This document shows, piece by piece, positions 18,521 through 27,045 of a DNA stretch of 64,000 bases (position 1 is the first letter of the stretch; each line of letters starts with the position of its first letter). Where the stretch lies: assembly GCF_000720425.1 (NCBI RefSeq), contig NZ_JOAJ01000014.1, forward strand, positions 1-64,000, in the 5' to 3' direction. The translations under genes were made by a program, and so were the position numbers. The notes beneath the pieces were generated by a model. It ran no database searches. It saw nothing but the letters and a program-made list of their open reading frames with translations, and was not told where the DNA came from. The stretch is from Nocardia rhamnosiphila NBRC 108938. GTDB lineage: Bacteria > Actinomycetota > Actinomycetes > Mycobacteriales > Mycobacteriaceae.

Positions 18521-18943
18521 ATTTCCCTGTCGAATACCGGATTCGAAGGGGTCGGCTCGTTCGGGGCGCTCCGCCGAGAGTGCCATGCCGCGGCGGCTCC
18601 GCGTCGGCAGTCGGTCGGCACCGGCCGGTTTGCCGATGTTTAGCCGAAGTCTCCCATGAAGTTCCCTTCCCGGCTCCGGTGCGGGTCATAGGCGGAGTGG
18701 GAGCCGCTCCCGGACCCGAACGGCTCGTGTTGCCAAGGGTTTCCGTAGAATTCCCGAGTCGGCACGCCGGGGGAGCGGTCAACCGGGGTTGCGTGCGGCC
18801 CGGTTGCGGGGTGCGCACTTCGTGGTAGTCCAAGGTCCACTATTGAACGTGCCGCTGCGCAACGGTACATTATCTCTTGCGGCCGTTGTCTCGTTTGAGG
18901 CACCCACCGCGCAACAGTAGGACGCACGCGATGAGAGGGCGCA
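18521..18943. other. intergenic stretch before the secretion locus
   Basis: About 420 bases with no supported gene. Its last 100 bases are less GC-rich and contain the dyad at 18852-18865, so the promoter of the PAS-type gene probably lies here. This is the likely left edge of the T4SS/ESX locus. Confidence 0.5.
18852..18865. promoter_or_regulatory. dyad CCGCT-N4-AACGG upstream of the PAS-type gene
   Basis: A hybrid of the two half-site forms seen between merR and whiB. It is flanked by GTG and TAC and followed by ATTATC. A very similar arrangement (GTGCCGTT-CAAC-AACGGCAC, then ATTATC) occurs at 47417. Confidence 0.4.
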
Positions 18944-20074
18944 GTGATCCCCTGGGTGACGGTCGAAACTTTGGCGCCGGAAGGATTCTCGGTCGCGTCG
19001 GTCGGGGATACCGCACGGGAGTTCGCCGACTGGCGGCGAGTACTGCAGCGGCAGCTCGCACGCACGCCGGCCTTGTACGACGGGCTGAGCACCCGTGATA
19101 TCACCGAAGCTCTCCGTGCCTCCATCGAAGGTTCGGTCGATGTGGACAAGTCCGTGTCCACCCGCTCGGGTCCGCACCGGCTGATCGTGCGTCCGGTCTT
19201 CGGGCCCGGGGGCGACGTCCACGCTGTTCGCTGGTGGGCCGGACCCCGAAACGGGCCGGTACCGCCCTTACCCGGCGCGGTCGGAGTGGTCTGGGATCTG
19301 GACAGTCAGACCCTCGCGCAACCCAGTGGTATCACCGCCCTCTCGGGGATCGCCCCCGAGGAGTACGTACCGCGGATGTCCATCGCGGAATTCTTCCACC
19401 GGATATCCGCCTTCGATCGGCACGCCGAAGTGCTCGATCTTCTCTACCGGCCCGTTCCCGGAGACAAGCTGCAATTCGAGGTCTCCGTACTGCGCAACGC
19501 GGGCCGTGTCACCCGGTGGCGGATCACGGTGCGGGCGCGCAACGACGAGTACGTGCGCGGTGCCTGGTGGCTCATAGAGGACATCACCTCCGAACACGAC
19601 CCGGCGATCTGGCCGACGCTGGAGAGTGTCGGGTTGCGGGAAGCGCATCGGCGGGCGGGGAATCACCTGGCGGTGGTTCAGCTCGCGCATGCCAGCATTT
19701 CCCACTGGCTCACCGACCCCGCGCCCTGGATCCGCTGGGATTACCTGTTCCGGCCGGTCGATGTGTTCCATCCCGAGGATCGGGTCCGGTTGATGGATCT
19801 GGGCTCCCGGGTGAACGGTGGCGACAGCGCCGGGGTGACGTTACGGGCGCTCAACTACGCCGGCGGCTACACCCCGACCTCACTGCTGCTGTATCCCTAC
19901 CCCGGATTCTCCAATCGCGAACTGGCCATCGCGCAGCTCGTCCGGGTTGCCGACGATATTCCCATGGTGGAACCGGAACCGGCGGATCTGGCCGCGCCGG
20001 GAACGCCGATCGGATACGACGACCAACTCAGATACCGGCTGGCCGGCCGGCTGCGGCACAACGCGATGTCCTGA
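18944..20074 (+). CDS. probable PAS/GAF-type sensory protein of the secretion locus
   Basis: A 376-residue soluble protein. Two regions look like PAS folds: about residues 100-215 (GVVWDLDSQTLAQPSGI, VPRMSIAEFFHRIS, RWRITVRARNDEYVRGAWWL, IEDITSE) and about 235-340 (VVQLAHASISHWL, PWIRWDYLFRPVDVFHPEDR). Both carry the PAS pattern of a fixed-distance HPEDR-like turn followed by beta strands. There is no kinase, HTH or membrane segment, so it would signal through a partner. Start GTG at 18944. Related orphan PAS proteins occur in other actinobacteria, but I cannot name this family confidently. Confidence 0.6.
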   Translation: MIPWVTVETLAPEGFSVASVGDTAREFADWRRVLQRQLARTPALYDGLSTRDITEALRASIEGSVDVDKSVSTRSGPHRLIVRPVFGPGGDVHAVRWWAGPRNGPVPPLPGAVGVVWDLDSQTLAQPSGITALSGIAPEEYVPRMSIAEFFHRISAFDRHAEVLDLLYRPVPGDKLQFEVSVLRNAGRVTRWRITVRARNDEYVRGAWWLIEDITSEHDPAIWPTLESVGLREAHRRAGNHLAVVQLAHASISHWLTDPAPWIRWDYLFRPVDVFHPEDRVRLMDLGSRVNGGDSAGVTLRALNYAGGYTPTSLLLYPYPGFSNRELAIAQLVRVADDIPMVEPEPADLAAPGTPIGYDDQLRYRLAGRLRHNAMS

Positions 20075-20105
20075 GTGGCGCGGGGCCCGCGACCGAGCAG
20101 CGGAG

Positions 20106-20121
20106 TCCCCAGATGTGGGAA
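20106..20121. promoter_or_regulatory. shared 16-bp box, copy 1 (TCCCC-N6-GGGAA)
   Basis: TCCCCAGATGTGGGAA, 44 bases before the tcpC-like start. One of seven copies placed ahead of the transcription units of the T4SS/ESX locus. A probable -10 element, TACCAT (20153-20158), lies between the box and the GTG at 20166. Confidence 0.65.
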
Positions 20122-20165
20122 GGCGTCTCCGGGTGGTGGCCCGGCTGCTCTTTACCATTTCGAGA

Positions 20166-21164
20166 GTGAGGACTGGGGTTGCCGGACGTGCCGATTCCGG
20201 CGAAGCGCTGCTTCGCCAGATGGCCGCGCGCAGGCGCCGCGACAATATCGTCGTGATCGTTCTCGCGGTCCTGGCCGTACTGGGTGGTGGCCACGCCGTC
20301 TACGACTTCTTCGCCGCCGATCCGCAGCCCCCCGGCGACGACCAGATGGTTGTCGTTGCCGGTCACGACCGCCTCGCCGGCTCTTTCGCCGAGGACTTCG
20401 TGGTCGCCTACCTGAGCGCGGGGACCGGGCAACAGGAGGCGCTGTCACGGTACGTCGGCGGTTCCCAGCAGCTTTCGCTCCCCAAAACCGGTCAGCAGGT
20501 GCGCGACCCGATCATCGTCTACACCAGTCGGACGCTGTCCGCCGGGACCGTGGAGGTCTGGTCGGTCACTGTTTCGGTACATGTGGGGCGTAACCAAGCC
20601 GACAGCGCTCGGCAGTACTACCGTGTGCCGGTCTCGATATCGGAGGGGAATCTACGGGCGCTCACCCTGCCCGCCGCGGTGCAGCCGCCGGGCATCGGAG
20701 CCGATCTGGCCCAGGCCTATTCGGCACCGTGCGGTGAGGAGACTCCGTTCACACAGGTCGTCACCGGATTCCTCACCGCCTACCTCACCGGCTCCGGAGA
20801 TGTCGCACGGTACGTGAGCGTCGACTCCGGGATCGCGGCACTGCGGCCGGCCCCGTTCACGGAACTGTCCACGGTGGCCGTCACCGCCGAGGACACCACC
20901 TGCGGAGCCGCCGGTGACACCGCGCGAGTGCTGGCGACAGTCACTCCCGAAGGACAGTCCGGGGCCGCTCCGGCACTGGCCTATCCGCTGACGATGGTGC
21001 GCGGTGACGGGCAGTGGCAGGTGCGGGTCATCGAGACATTGCCGGCCCTGAAAGAGCCGCTCACCGCTGTTGTGAACCAGGGGGAGAAGGCCGGTCCGGC
21101 GCCGGGTGCCACCACCGGGGCACCCACCACGACCGTAGAGATTCCACGGGCCACCCAGAACTGA
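20166..21164 (+). CDS. TcpC-like conjugal transfer protein (VirB8-type core component)
   Basis: About 332 residues. A short basic cytoplasmic tail (RQMAARRRRDN) is followed by one membrane helix (IVVIVLAVLAVLGGGHAVYD). An extracytoplasmic part has two NTF2-like halves: VVAGHDRLAGSFAEDFVVAYL, and later TPFTQVVTGFLTAYLTGSGD. This is the TcpC architecture of Gram-positive conjugation systems, equivalent to VirB8 of the T4SS inner-membrane complex. The C-terminus is Pro/Thr-rich. GTG at 20166 follows the -10 element at 20153 by seven bases, suggesting a leaderless message; the frame is open further upstream but reads as non-protein. First gene of the T4SS-like operon. Confidence 0.75.
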   Translation: MRTGVAGRADSGEALLRQMAARRRRDNIVVIVLAVLAVLGGGHAVYDFFAADPQPPGDDQMVVVAGHDRLAGSFAEDFVVAYLSAGTGQQEALSRYVGGSQQLSLPKTGQQVRDPIIVYTSRTLSAGTVEVWSVTVSVHVGRNQADSARQYYRVPVSISEGNLRALTLPAAVQPPGIGADLAQAYSAPCGEETPFTQVVTGFLTAYLTGSGDVARYVSVDSGIAALRPAPFTELSTVAVTAEDTTCGAAGDTARVLATVTPEGQSGAAPALAYPLTMVRGDGQWQVRVIETLPALKEPLTAVVNQGEKAGPAPGATTGAPTTTVEIPRATQN

Positions 21165-21181
21165 CGTGAGGCGACGAACAC

Positions 21182-21442
21182 ATGGGCAACATATCCAATA
21201 TCCTGTACGGAATTCTCGTCTTCGTCCGCTGGGCGGGCCTGATCCTGATCACCATCGTTTCGATGGGCGTGATGATCTCGGAGGCCGCGAAATCCAAATT
21301 GTCCCCGGCGAAGATCCTCGGAGTGGCCGGTTCGGCGATTCTGGCCGCGGTGTTGTTCTGGATGTTGCCGACCCTGGTGAACTACGCGCGCGGTGACGCC
21401 AACATGATCGTGCCGGACCACCCCGTGGGTGGTTATAGGTGA
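21182..21442 (+). CDS. small two-helix membrane protein, VirB2/pilin-like
   Basis: An 86-residue protein with two hydrophobic helices (LYGILVFVRWAGLILITIVS, and ILGVAGSAILAAVLFWML) joined by a short basic loop (SEAAKSKLSP). Size, topology and a place between the VirB8-like and VirB3-like genes match VirB2-type subunits. No signal-peptide cleavage site is evident. The stop overlaps the next start (GTGA). Another small T4SS membrane subunit is the main alternative. Confidence 0.55.
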   Translation: MGNISNILYGILVFVRWAGLILITIVSMGVMISEAAKSKLSPAKILGVAGSAILAAVLFWMLPTLVNYARGDANMIVPDHPVGGYR

Positions 21443-22035
21443 CCCAGGTGATCAAGGTCTTCACGCCGGTAAAACGTGTCCCCACCATGATCGGCAAGGC
21501 CCAGAACGGCCAGAAGCTGCCGTTCGGGCCCTATACCCTGCCGCAGGTGGCGGGGGTGGCCGTGGGGTTGATTCTCACGGGACTCGGTGCGATGACCCTG
21601 CCGGTGAATCCGGCGATCACCTTCCTGGTCGGTGTGGCGCTGACCGTAGTGATCGGGTTCGGGCTGGGCCTGATCCCTTATACGGGAGTACGGCTGTTGT
21701 CCAGGATCGTATGGTTCGGCCGGCTCGTTCTCTACCCGAAACCCGCGCTCGCCTCCGGTATGCCGGTCACTCCGGAATCGGCTCGGATCACCATGTTCGT
21801 CGAGGAGACGGTGGTGGCGATCCTGCCGCACGAACCGGCCGCCTCCATGTCGGCGAGGGAACGCGGCAAGCGCAACGCAGCCCGCGGCGGTCAGATCCTG
21901 GAAATGCTGGGGACGAACCGTTTCCTGCGACCGGTGGAGGTGGTCGAACCTGCCACCGCGTCCGGTACCCCCTCGAATTGGCGGACGATGATAGGCGGTA
22001 ACGGGGGGCGACCGAAGAGCGGAGAGGGACGCTGA
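21439..22035 (+). CDS. TcpE/PrgI-like membrane protein (VirB3-type)
   Basis: A 198-residue protein. After KLPFGPYTLPQVAGVAVGLI there are two adjacent membrane helices (about residues 38-85). A basic linker and a cytoplasmic tail follow. The conserved opening KxPxGPYTLPQ and two-helix layout are those of TcpE/PrgI proteins, the VirB3 equivalents that pair with VirB4 ATPases. The stop overlaps the VirB4-like ATG (TGATG), so the stoichiometry is probably coupled. Confidence 0.7.
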   Translation: MTQVIKVFTPVKRVPTMIGKAQNGQKLPFGPYTLPQVAGVAVGLILTGLGAMTLPVNPAITFLVGVALTVVIGFGLGLIPYTGVRLLSRIVWFGRLVLYPKPALASGMPVTPESARITMFVEETVVAILPHEPAASMSARERGKRNAARGGQILEMLGTNRFLRPVEVVEPATASGTPSNWRTMIGGNGGRPKSGEGR

Positions 22036-24560
22036 TGGGGTTCAACCGGGATCTACAACCCACGGCCGCGATTCGCGGGCATCTACAGTTCACCCATACC
22101 GGGCTTGTCACAGCGAACTATTTCATCACTCCGCTCGGCTACGGATTGCGTAAGGCCAGCGATAAATTCGATGTCAAACTGGCTCATCACTCCCTGGTCA
22201 ACAACCTGCCGAACGGGTCGCTGCTGCTCGGTATCCAGGCCCGGCAGAACACCATCGATGTATTGAGCAAAATGGTCGAAGGCGTGGATCTCGACGAATG
22301 CGCCGATTACGCCGACGAGGTGTTCGCCTCCTACGAACGGGTTCGCGCCATCGCCCCGCAGACCCGGATCTTCCTGCTCTCGATCCCGGTGGGCACTGCC
22401 AACACCAGTGGTATCTCCGCGCTCTCACGGATGTGGCGGGGTAGTACCACCACGATCGATGCCACCGCCATCTCGCGGGCCGAACTGGACGCCTACGAGA
22501 GCGAGGCGAACGAGATCCTGTCCCGCATCGGTGGCGACTTCGATCCGGTGCCCGTGCCGGCGGCGATGTTCCAGTGGTTGTGGGAGCACTATCTGGCCCG
22601 CGGCGCGGTGGGTGATCCGGTGGCCCCCACCCGCGCCGGCGCCCTGGACGACGCGACCGCGGCGGTGTTCAAATCCGCGGCGCTGGACGAGGGCGCCCGA
22701 GCCGATTCACAACGCCGGCTACGCCCCTCCTTCGTCCCGGTGATCAAGGTGGTACAGCCGGACACCGGCTATCGTCCGTCCTATCAGGCCATGCTCACCC
22801 CGCGTTCGTTTCCGTACGCGGGCATGATGTTCCCCGGGGGCAGCGAATTCCTCAACGTGATCGACGGCCTCGGCGATGTCACCGTCGACTGGGGGATGCG
22901 GATCTCCACCAAACCCGCCGACCAGGTATTGAAGGCCAACGAGATCAACCTACGGCGGCTCGGCGAACAGATGGACCAGCGCGACCAGGAGATCTCCTTC
23001 GCGCAGAACACATTGATGTCCAAGGCGCAGATGCTGAGCGAGTACAACCAGCATTTCGAGGTGAACGGCGGCGAATCGGAGGTCTCCTTCACCACGGTCA
23101 TCGCCATCGGAGGCCCTTCCCGGGACGAGACCATGGACGCGGTCAATACTCTACGGCGCCGGTACAAGCGTTTCCAGGTGGAAATGACCGCGCCGGTAGG
23201 CGCGCAGGTGGATCTCTGGTCGCTGCTGGTGCCGGGTAGCCCGCCGCGGCGGGCCTTCGACGATTTCGCCCATATCGTGCCCTCGGATATGTGGGCGGGC
23301 TTCGTACCGTTCACCACGAGTCAGATCGGTGACGACAGCGGTCCGGTCATCGGGATCAATCTGCTCTCCGGGCATTTCGAGCCGATCCATTTCGGAATCA
23401 TGGAGGCGGCGCTGCACGATCTGTCCGCCTCCTTCGCGGTGACCGGCGAACTCGGCTCGGGTAAATCGTATTTCCTGAAGCTGATGGCCGTCCTCGTTCA
23501 CGATATGGGTGGACAGTTCCTCGCCATCGACCGCAGCCAGGTCGGGGAATGGGAGCACTTCGCGTCCGCGATCGACGATGCCGTGGTCATCGACCTGGCA
23601 AATCCCACAGTATCGCTGGATCCGCTACGTCTGTTCGATCCGCGGGTGGCCGGGGAACGCGCGCTGGACTCCGTGCTGCCGCTGCTGGACCTCTCACCGA
23701 CCTCGGGTACCGGCGCGGTCATCAGCAATCTGCTGTCACCGCGTGGGGTCGAAGAACACAAGATCACCAGCTTGCTGGACCTGTTCCGGGTGGTCTGCCG
23801 GCTGCGCGACGAACCGGGATCGCTCGAAGAGTACTCCGACCTCGCCTCTCGGCTGGGAACCATCGTGGAACGGGTCCCGGTACTGTTCGACCCCGGTCTG
23901 GCGCCGATCCGGCTGGACGCCGCGGCCACGGTGGTCCGCAGCCACCGGCTCGCGCTACCCACCGCCGAGGAACTCACCACCCCCCATCTGTACAACCGGT
24001 TGCCGCTCACCAAGCGGCTGGGCACCGCGCTGTACGAATTGGTAGGGGTGACCGCCCGGGAGGCCTTCCTCTCCGACAACGGCCGGTTCGGTCTGCTGGT
24101 CGGTGATGAGGCGCACCATTTCACCCAGACCCAAGTGGGTTCCGCGGTGACCTCCGATTTCAGCCGTGACGGACGTAAACACCTGGCCGCCATCGGCCTC
24201 GCGTCGCACGATCCGGCCACCGACTTCCAGGGCGCCGCGCACAACCTGATCCCCAACCGCTTCGTCTTCCGTCAGCGCGACGAGACACTGGCACGTAACA
24301 GTCTGGAATGGCTGGGGGTCGATCTGGAGGAGGCGCCGTTCCTGCTCCAGGCGCTGCGCGAGGAGACCTCGCCACCGGTGGGCGCGGGACGACAGGTCCC
24401 CGAGGAGCGCCGGGGTGAGATGTTCATGCGCGATGCGTTGAGCCGGATCGGACGCGGCAAAGTACTCGGCCCGGCCCGTGCGGACAGGGCCGAAGCCATC
24501 ACCAGTACCCCGACCGTCGTTGCGAAGACCGAGCGGCGAGAGCCGGAGGCGGTGCGGTGA
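22035..24560 (+). CDS. VirB4/TcpF-like conjugation ATPase
   Basis: An 841-residue ATPase powering the T4SS-like apparatus at the membrane. Residues about 1-400 are the VirB4-type N-terminal region. The motor domain has Walker A GELGSGKS near residue 470 and Walker B FGLLVGDEAHHF near residue 688. An arginine-containing motif follows (RFVFRQRDETLARNSL). VirB4 proteins normally show DEAW or DEAH here, so this site looks functional. No FtsK-type coupling ATPase accompanies it in the operon. The downstream gene starts 13 bases after the stop. Confidence 0.85.
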   Translation: MGFNRDLQPTAAIRGHLQFTHTGLVTANYFITPLGYGLRKASDKFDVKLAHHSLVNNLPNGSLLLGIQARQNTIDVLSKMVEGVDLDECADYADEVFASYERVRAIAPQTRIFLLSIPVGTANTSGISALSRMWRGSTTTIDATAISRAELDAYESEANEILSRIGGDFDPVPVPAAMFQWLWEHYLARGAVGDPVAPTRAGALDDATAAVFKSAALDEGARADSQRRLRPSFVPVIKVVQPDTGYRPSYQAMLTPRSFPYAGMMFPGGSEFLNVIDGLGDVTVDWGMRISTKPADQVLKANEINLRRLGEQMDQRDQEISFAQNTLMSKAQMLSEYNQHFEVNGGESEVSFTTVIAIGGPSRDETMDAVNTLRRRYKRFQVEMTAPVGAQVDLWSLLVPGSPPRRAFDDFAHIVPSDMWAGFVPFTTSQIGDDSGPVIGINLLSGHFEPIHFGIMEAALHDLSASFAVTGELGSGKSYFLKLMAVLVHDMGGQFLAIDRSQVGEWEHFASAIDDAVVIDLANPTVSLDPLRLFDPRVAGERALDSVLPLLDLSPTSGTGAVISNLLSPRGVEEHKITSLLDLFRVVCRLRDEPGSLEEYSDLASRLGTIVERVPVLFDPGLAPIRLDAAATVVRSHRLALPTAEELTTPHLYNRLPLTKRLGTALYELVGVTAREAFLSDNGRFGLLVGDEAHHFTQTQVGSAVTSDFSRDGRKHLAAIGLASHDPATDFQGAAHNLIPNRFVFRQRDETLARNSLEWLGVDLEEAPFLLQALREETSPPVGAGRQVPEERRGEMFMRDALSRIGRGKVLGPARADRAEAITSTPTVVAKTERREPEAVR

Positions 24561-24573
24561 CCGGGGCGTGACG

Positions 24574-25398
24574 ATGGCAGGCGGATCGAGTTCGGACGGC
24601 TACAAGGGGCCGATGCGGGTGGTCATCGTGGTCGCTGTCCTGTTGATCTGCTGTTGTGGTGGCGCGCTCTCGGCCGTTGGGGTGCCACTCGGGGAGATGA
24701 TGTCGGTGGGTAAGAGACACTACGAGTCGCAGTGCGATATCGCGCTGGGGCCGGAGCCGGGTGCGTCGACGTCGGCCACCGCCACCACGACCAGCACGCC
24801 GGTTCCGGATGCGGTCGCGCGGCAGCAGCGGCCGGAGAAGAACCCCTATGCGGAGTTGACTTTCGACCCCGCCGATCCGAACGTCACCGATCGAGATCTG
24901 GCCTGCGCGTCGGCTATGAAGACGGCGCCGATACAGGACGAGCCGTGGCAGGAGATCAATACCGGCCCTGCTGTCTCATGCGCTGCCGATCTGGCGCTGC
25001 GCTATCCGGAAGCGGGGGGTACACCGGCAATGGCCGACTACGCGCGCGATGTGATCTACAGTGCCTCGATCGCCGGATCGACCGGACAGTGCGCCCCGAC
25101 CCGGGCGCCGGCGCCGGTCCTGGTGGAGAACTGCGGTGACCCCACCAAAGTCGTGGCGTCCGTGATATTGCCGGCAACGGTCGGCGAACAGGGTTACTGC
25201 GGGCAGCTGGTCGACCCGAAGGCCGCCTCTCCCGGGGACCTGGTGTTCTGGGAGTACATCGACCGCCGCGCGACCCGGGTCGGCATCGCGCTCGGGCAGG
25301 GAGAGCTGGTGACGGTGGACAGCGGTAGGTTCGTGCGTCTCCGCCTTCCCGAGGACGCCGAGGTACAGATCAAACGGGTATTGGGGGATGCCGCGTGA
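24574..25398 (+). CDS. membrane-anchored protein with a degenerate NlpC/P60-like domain
   Basis: About 274 residues. One membrane helix near the N-terminus (MRVVIVVAVLLICCCGGAL) is followed by a Thr/Ser/Pro-rich stalk and an exported domain. The last 90 residues show the second half of an NlpC/P60 fold (ASPGDLVFWEYIDRRATRVG, then ALGQGELVTV). The catalytic Asp-Cys-Ser-Gly box and the His are absent, so it should not cut peptidoglycan. It may position or regulate the active hydrolase encoded next (stop and start overlap, GTGA). ATG at 24574 or GTG at 24568. Confidence 0.6.
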   Translation: MAGGSSSDGYKGPMRVVIVVAVLLICCCGGALSAVGVPLGEMMSVGKRHYESQCDIALGPEPGASTSATATTTSTPVPDAVARQQRPEKNPYAELTFDPADPNVTDRDLACASAMKTAPIQDEPWQEINTGPAVSCAADLALRYPEAGGTPAMADYARDVIYSASIAGSTGQCAPTRAPAPVLVENCGDPTKVVASVILPATVGEQGYCGQLVDPKAASPGDLVFWEYIDRRATRVGIALGQGELVTVDSGRFVRLRLPEDAEVQIKRVLGDAA

Positions 25399-26831
25399 CC
25401 AGTGCGGAAATCGGTCCTTATTCGATAGAGATCGATCTCGTCGGCGAGGAACGGGACGGCGGGGACACCCAACCGGGGGAGCCGGGGAAACCCGGTGAGC
25501 GTCGAACCGGGGGTGGCGGAAGGAACGGCTCGGCGCCGACGGCGCCCACGCCACCGCCCGGCGCCCAGCCTCCGAACGGAACCGCGCCTCCGGCAGCTGG
25601 TTCCACGTCTGCGCCACCCTCGACTCCGGCTCCCGCGCCCGCGCCCGGTGCGGCGGTATCTACTCCTCCGGCCACGCCGCCCGCTGCCCCGGCGCCCTTG
25701 TCCGCGACCACTACCGCTCAGGCGCCGCCGCCGGTGGCCGCGCCGGCCCCTGCGCCCGCCCGGGCCGAGGACCGGCCGGAACCCGAATCACTGGTCGACC
25801 CGGAGACCGTGGCCCGGATGGCGCCCATGGCGATGATGGCCGGCGCTGCTCTGCTGCCGATGATCGGTTCGGCGCTGACGGGTCTACTCGGTGGTGGTTC
25901 CGGCACCGGTGCGGCTCCCACCGCGGCCGGCGGCACGGCGATGGATCCGGAGTCCCAGGAGGCCATGAAGGCGCTGAAGGCCCTGGAGTCCGTCTACGGT
26001 GAAGGGGAGCCGAGCGACCCCGGAACGAAGAAACTGCGGGAGAAGGTCACCGGTTCGGACGAGGGCAGTGGTGACGGTCCGCAGATGGTCAAGGCCAAGC
26101 GGTTGTTCCAGGCCAATCGCGCCGCCGCCTTCAACAACCTGGACACGCAGTTCGTCAACTACCTCAACACGCTCGGAACCTCGAACAAGGTCGACCAGAA
26201 CGCGGTGCGGCGCCTGCTGAAGATGACGAATGACGCGCTGGCCGAGCTGGGACCGATGGCCTATACGAAAGAGGGGCAGCAGAAGGTCCGCCAGATCCTG
26301 ACCGCGGCGCTGCAGACCGCGCACAAGATCGTTTCCGGGGGTACGGCCAACAACGGTGACACGGCCTCGGCGATAAATCAGCTCACCAACCAGTACCTGT
26401 ACAACATCATCGGTAAGCCGTTGCCCGGGGGAGTCAAGTTCACCGCGGCGGCCGCAACCGTCCAAGGTGGTTCGGATCGTGCGCAATTCGCGGCCAAGAC
26501 CGCACTCGCCCAGATCGGTGACCCCTATGTGTGGGGTGCGGAGGGGCCGAACAGTTTCGACTGTTCGGGTCTCACCCAATACGCCGCCAGGCAGGCGGGC
26601 GTGAACATCCCGCGGGTGGCCAATGATCAATACCGGCAACTGCCCGCGGTGAATCCCGGCGATATCCAACCCGGTGACCTGATCTTCCCGTCGACCAGCA
26701 TGAAGAACGGTCAGATGGGTCACGTGATGATGTATATCGGTAACGGGCAGGTGGTCCATGCGCCGAGATCCGGTGAAAACGTGAAGATCACGAGCCTCCC
26801 ACGCAGCTACGAGGCCCGCCGCTTCGCCTGA
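25395..26831 (+). CDS. NlpC/P60 peptidoglycan hydrolase with long Pro-rich N-terminus (TcpG-like role)
   Basis: A 478-residue protein. Residues 1-140 are a Pro/Ala-rich disordered tail, then a Met/Leu-rich segment (MAPMAMMAGAALLPMIGSAL) and a helical region. The C-terminal 115 residues are a complete NlpC/P60 domain. Catalytic Cys lies in SFDCSGLTQYA near residue 388, His in GHVMMYIG near 442, and VVHAPRSG follows. Such endopeptidases open the wall for T4SS assembly (the VirB1 or TcpG role). There is no classical signal peptide, so export may depend on the secretion system itself. Last gene of the operon. Confidence 0.82.
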   Translation: MTSAEIGPYSIEIDLVGEERDGGDTQPGEPGKPGERRTGGGGRNGSAPTAPTPPPGAQPPNGTAPPAAGSTSAPPSTPAPAPAPGAAVSTPPATPPAAPAPLSATTTAQAPPPVAAPAPAPARAEDRPEPESLVDPETVARMAPMAMMAGAALLPMIGSALTGLLGGGSGTGAAPTAAGGTAMDPESQEAMKALKALESVYGEGEPSDPGTKKLREKVTGSDEGSGDGPQMVKAKRLFQANRAAAFNNLDTQFVNYLNTLGTSNKVDQNAVRRLLKMTNDALAELGPMAYTKEGQQKVRQILTAALQTAHKIVSGGTANNGDTASAINQLTNQYLYNIIGKPLPGGVKFTAAAATVQGGSDRAQFAAKTALAQIGDPYVWGAEGPNSFDCSGLTQYAARQAGVNIPRVANDQYRQLPAVNPGDIQPGDLIFPSTSMKNGQMGHVMMYIGNGQVVHAPRSGENVKITSLPRSYEARRFA

Positions 26832-26843
26832 GCACGAGGGCGC

Positions 26844-26869
26844 GGCCCGGTGGTCGGATCCACCGGGCC
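26844..26869. terminator. stem-loop after the T4SS-like operon
   Basis: A perfect 10-base stem (GGCCCGGTGG and its complement) with a 6-base loop, 12 bases after the stop of the NlpC/P60 gene. Confidence 0.75.
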
Positions 26870-27005
26870 CCTTCGCGACCGATTACGAATCCCGGGCACG
26901 CCCTGCGCTCGGGCCCCGCATCGCCGGCGACGATCCAGTGAGGACGGCGACCGACCGCATTCGATCCGGCCCCGGTGATCGCATCGTGCAGGCGTTACCG
27001 GAAGC

Positions 27006-27037
27006 TGCGGGGCGGGCGTGGGAAACCCGCCCCCGCA
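27006..27037. terminator. stem-loop after the VirB6-like gene
   Basis: A near-perfect GC stem (TGCGGGGCGGG pairs with CCCGCCCCCGCA, one unpaired base) just beyond the minus-strand stop at 27046. Confidence 0.65.
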
Positions 27038-27045
27038 GACCGTCT

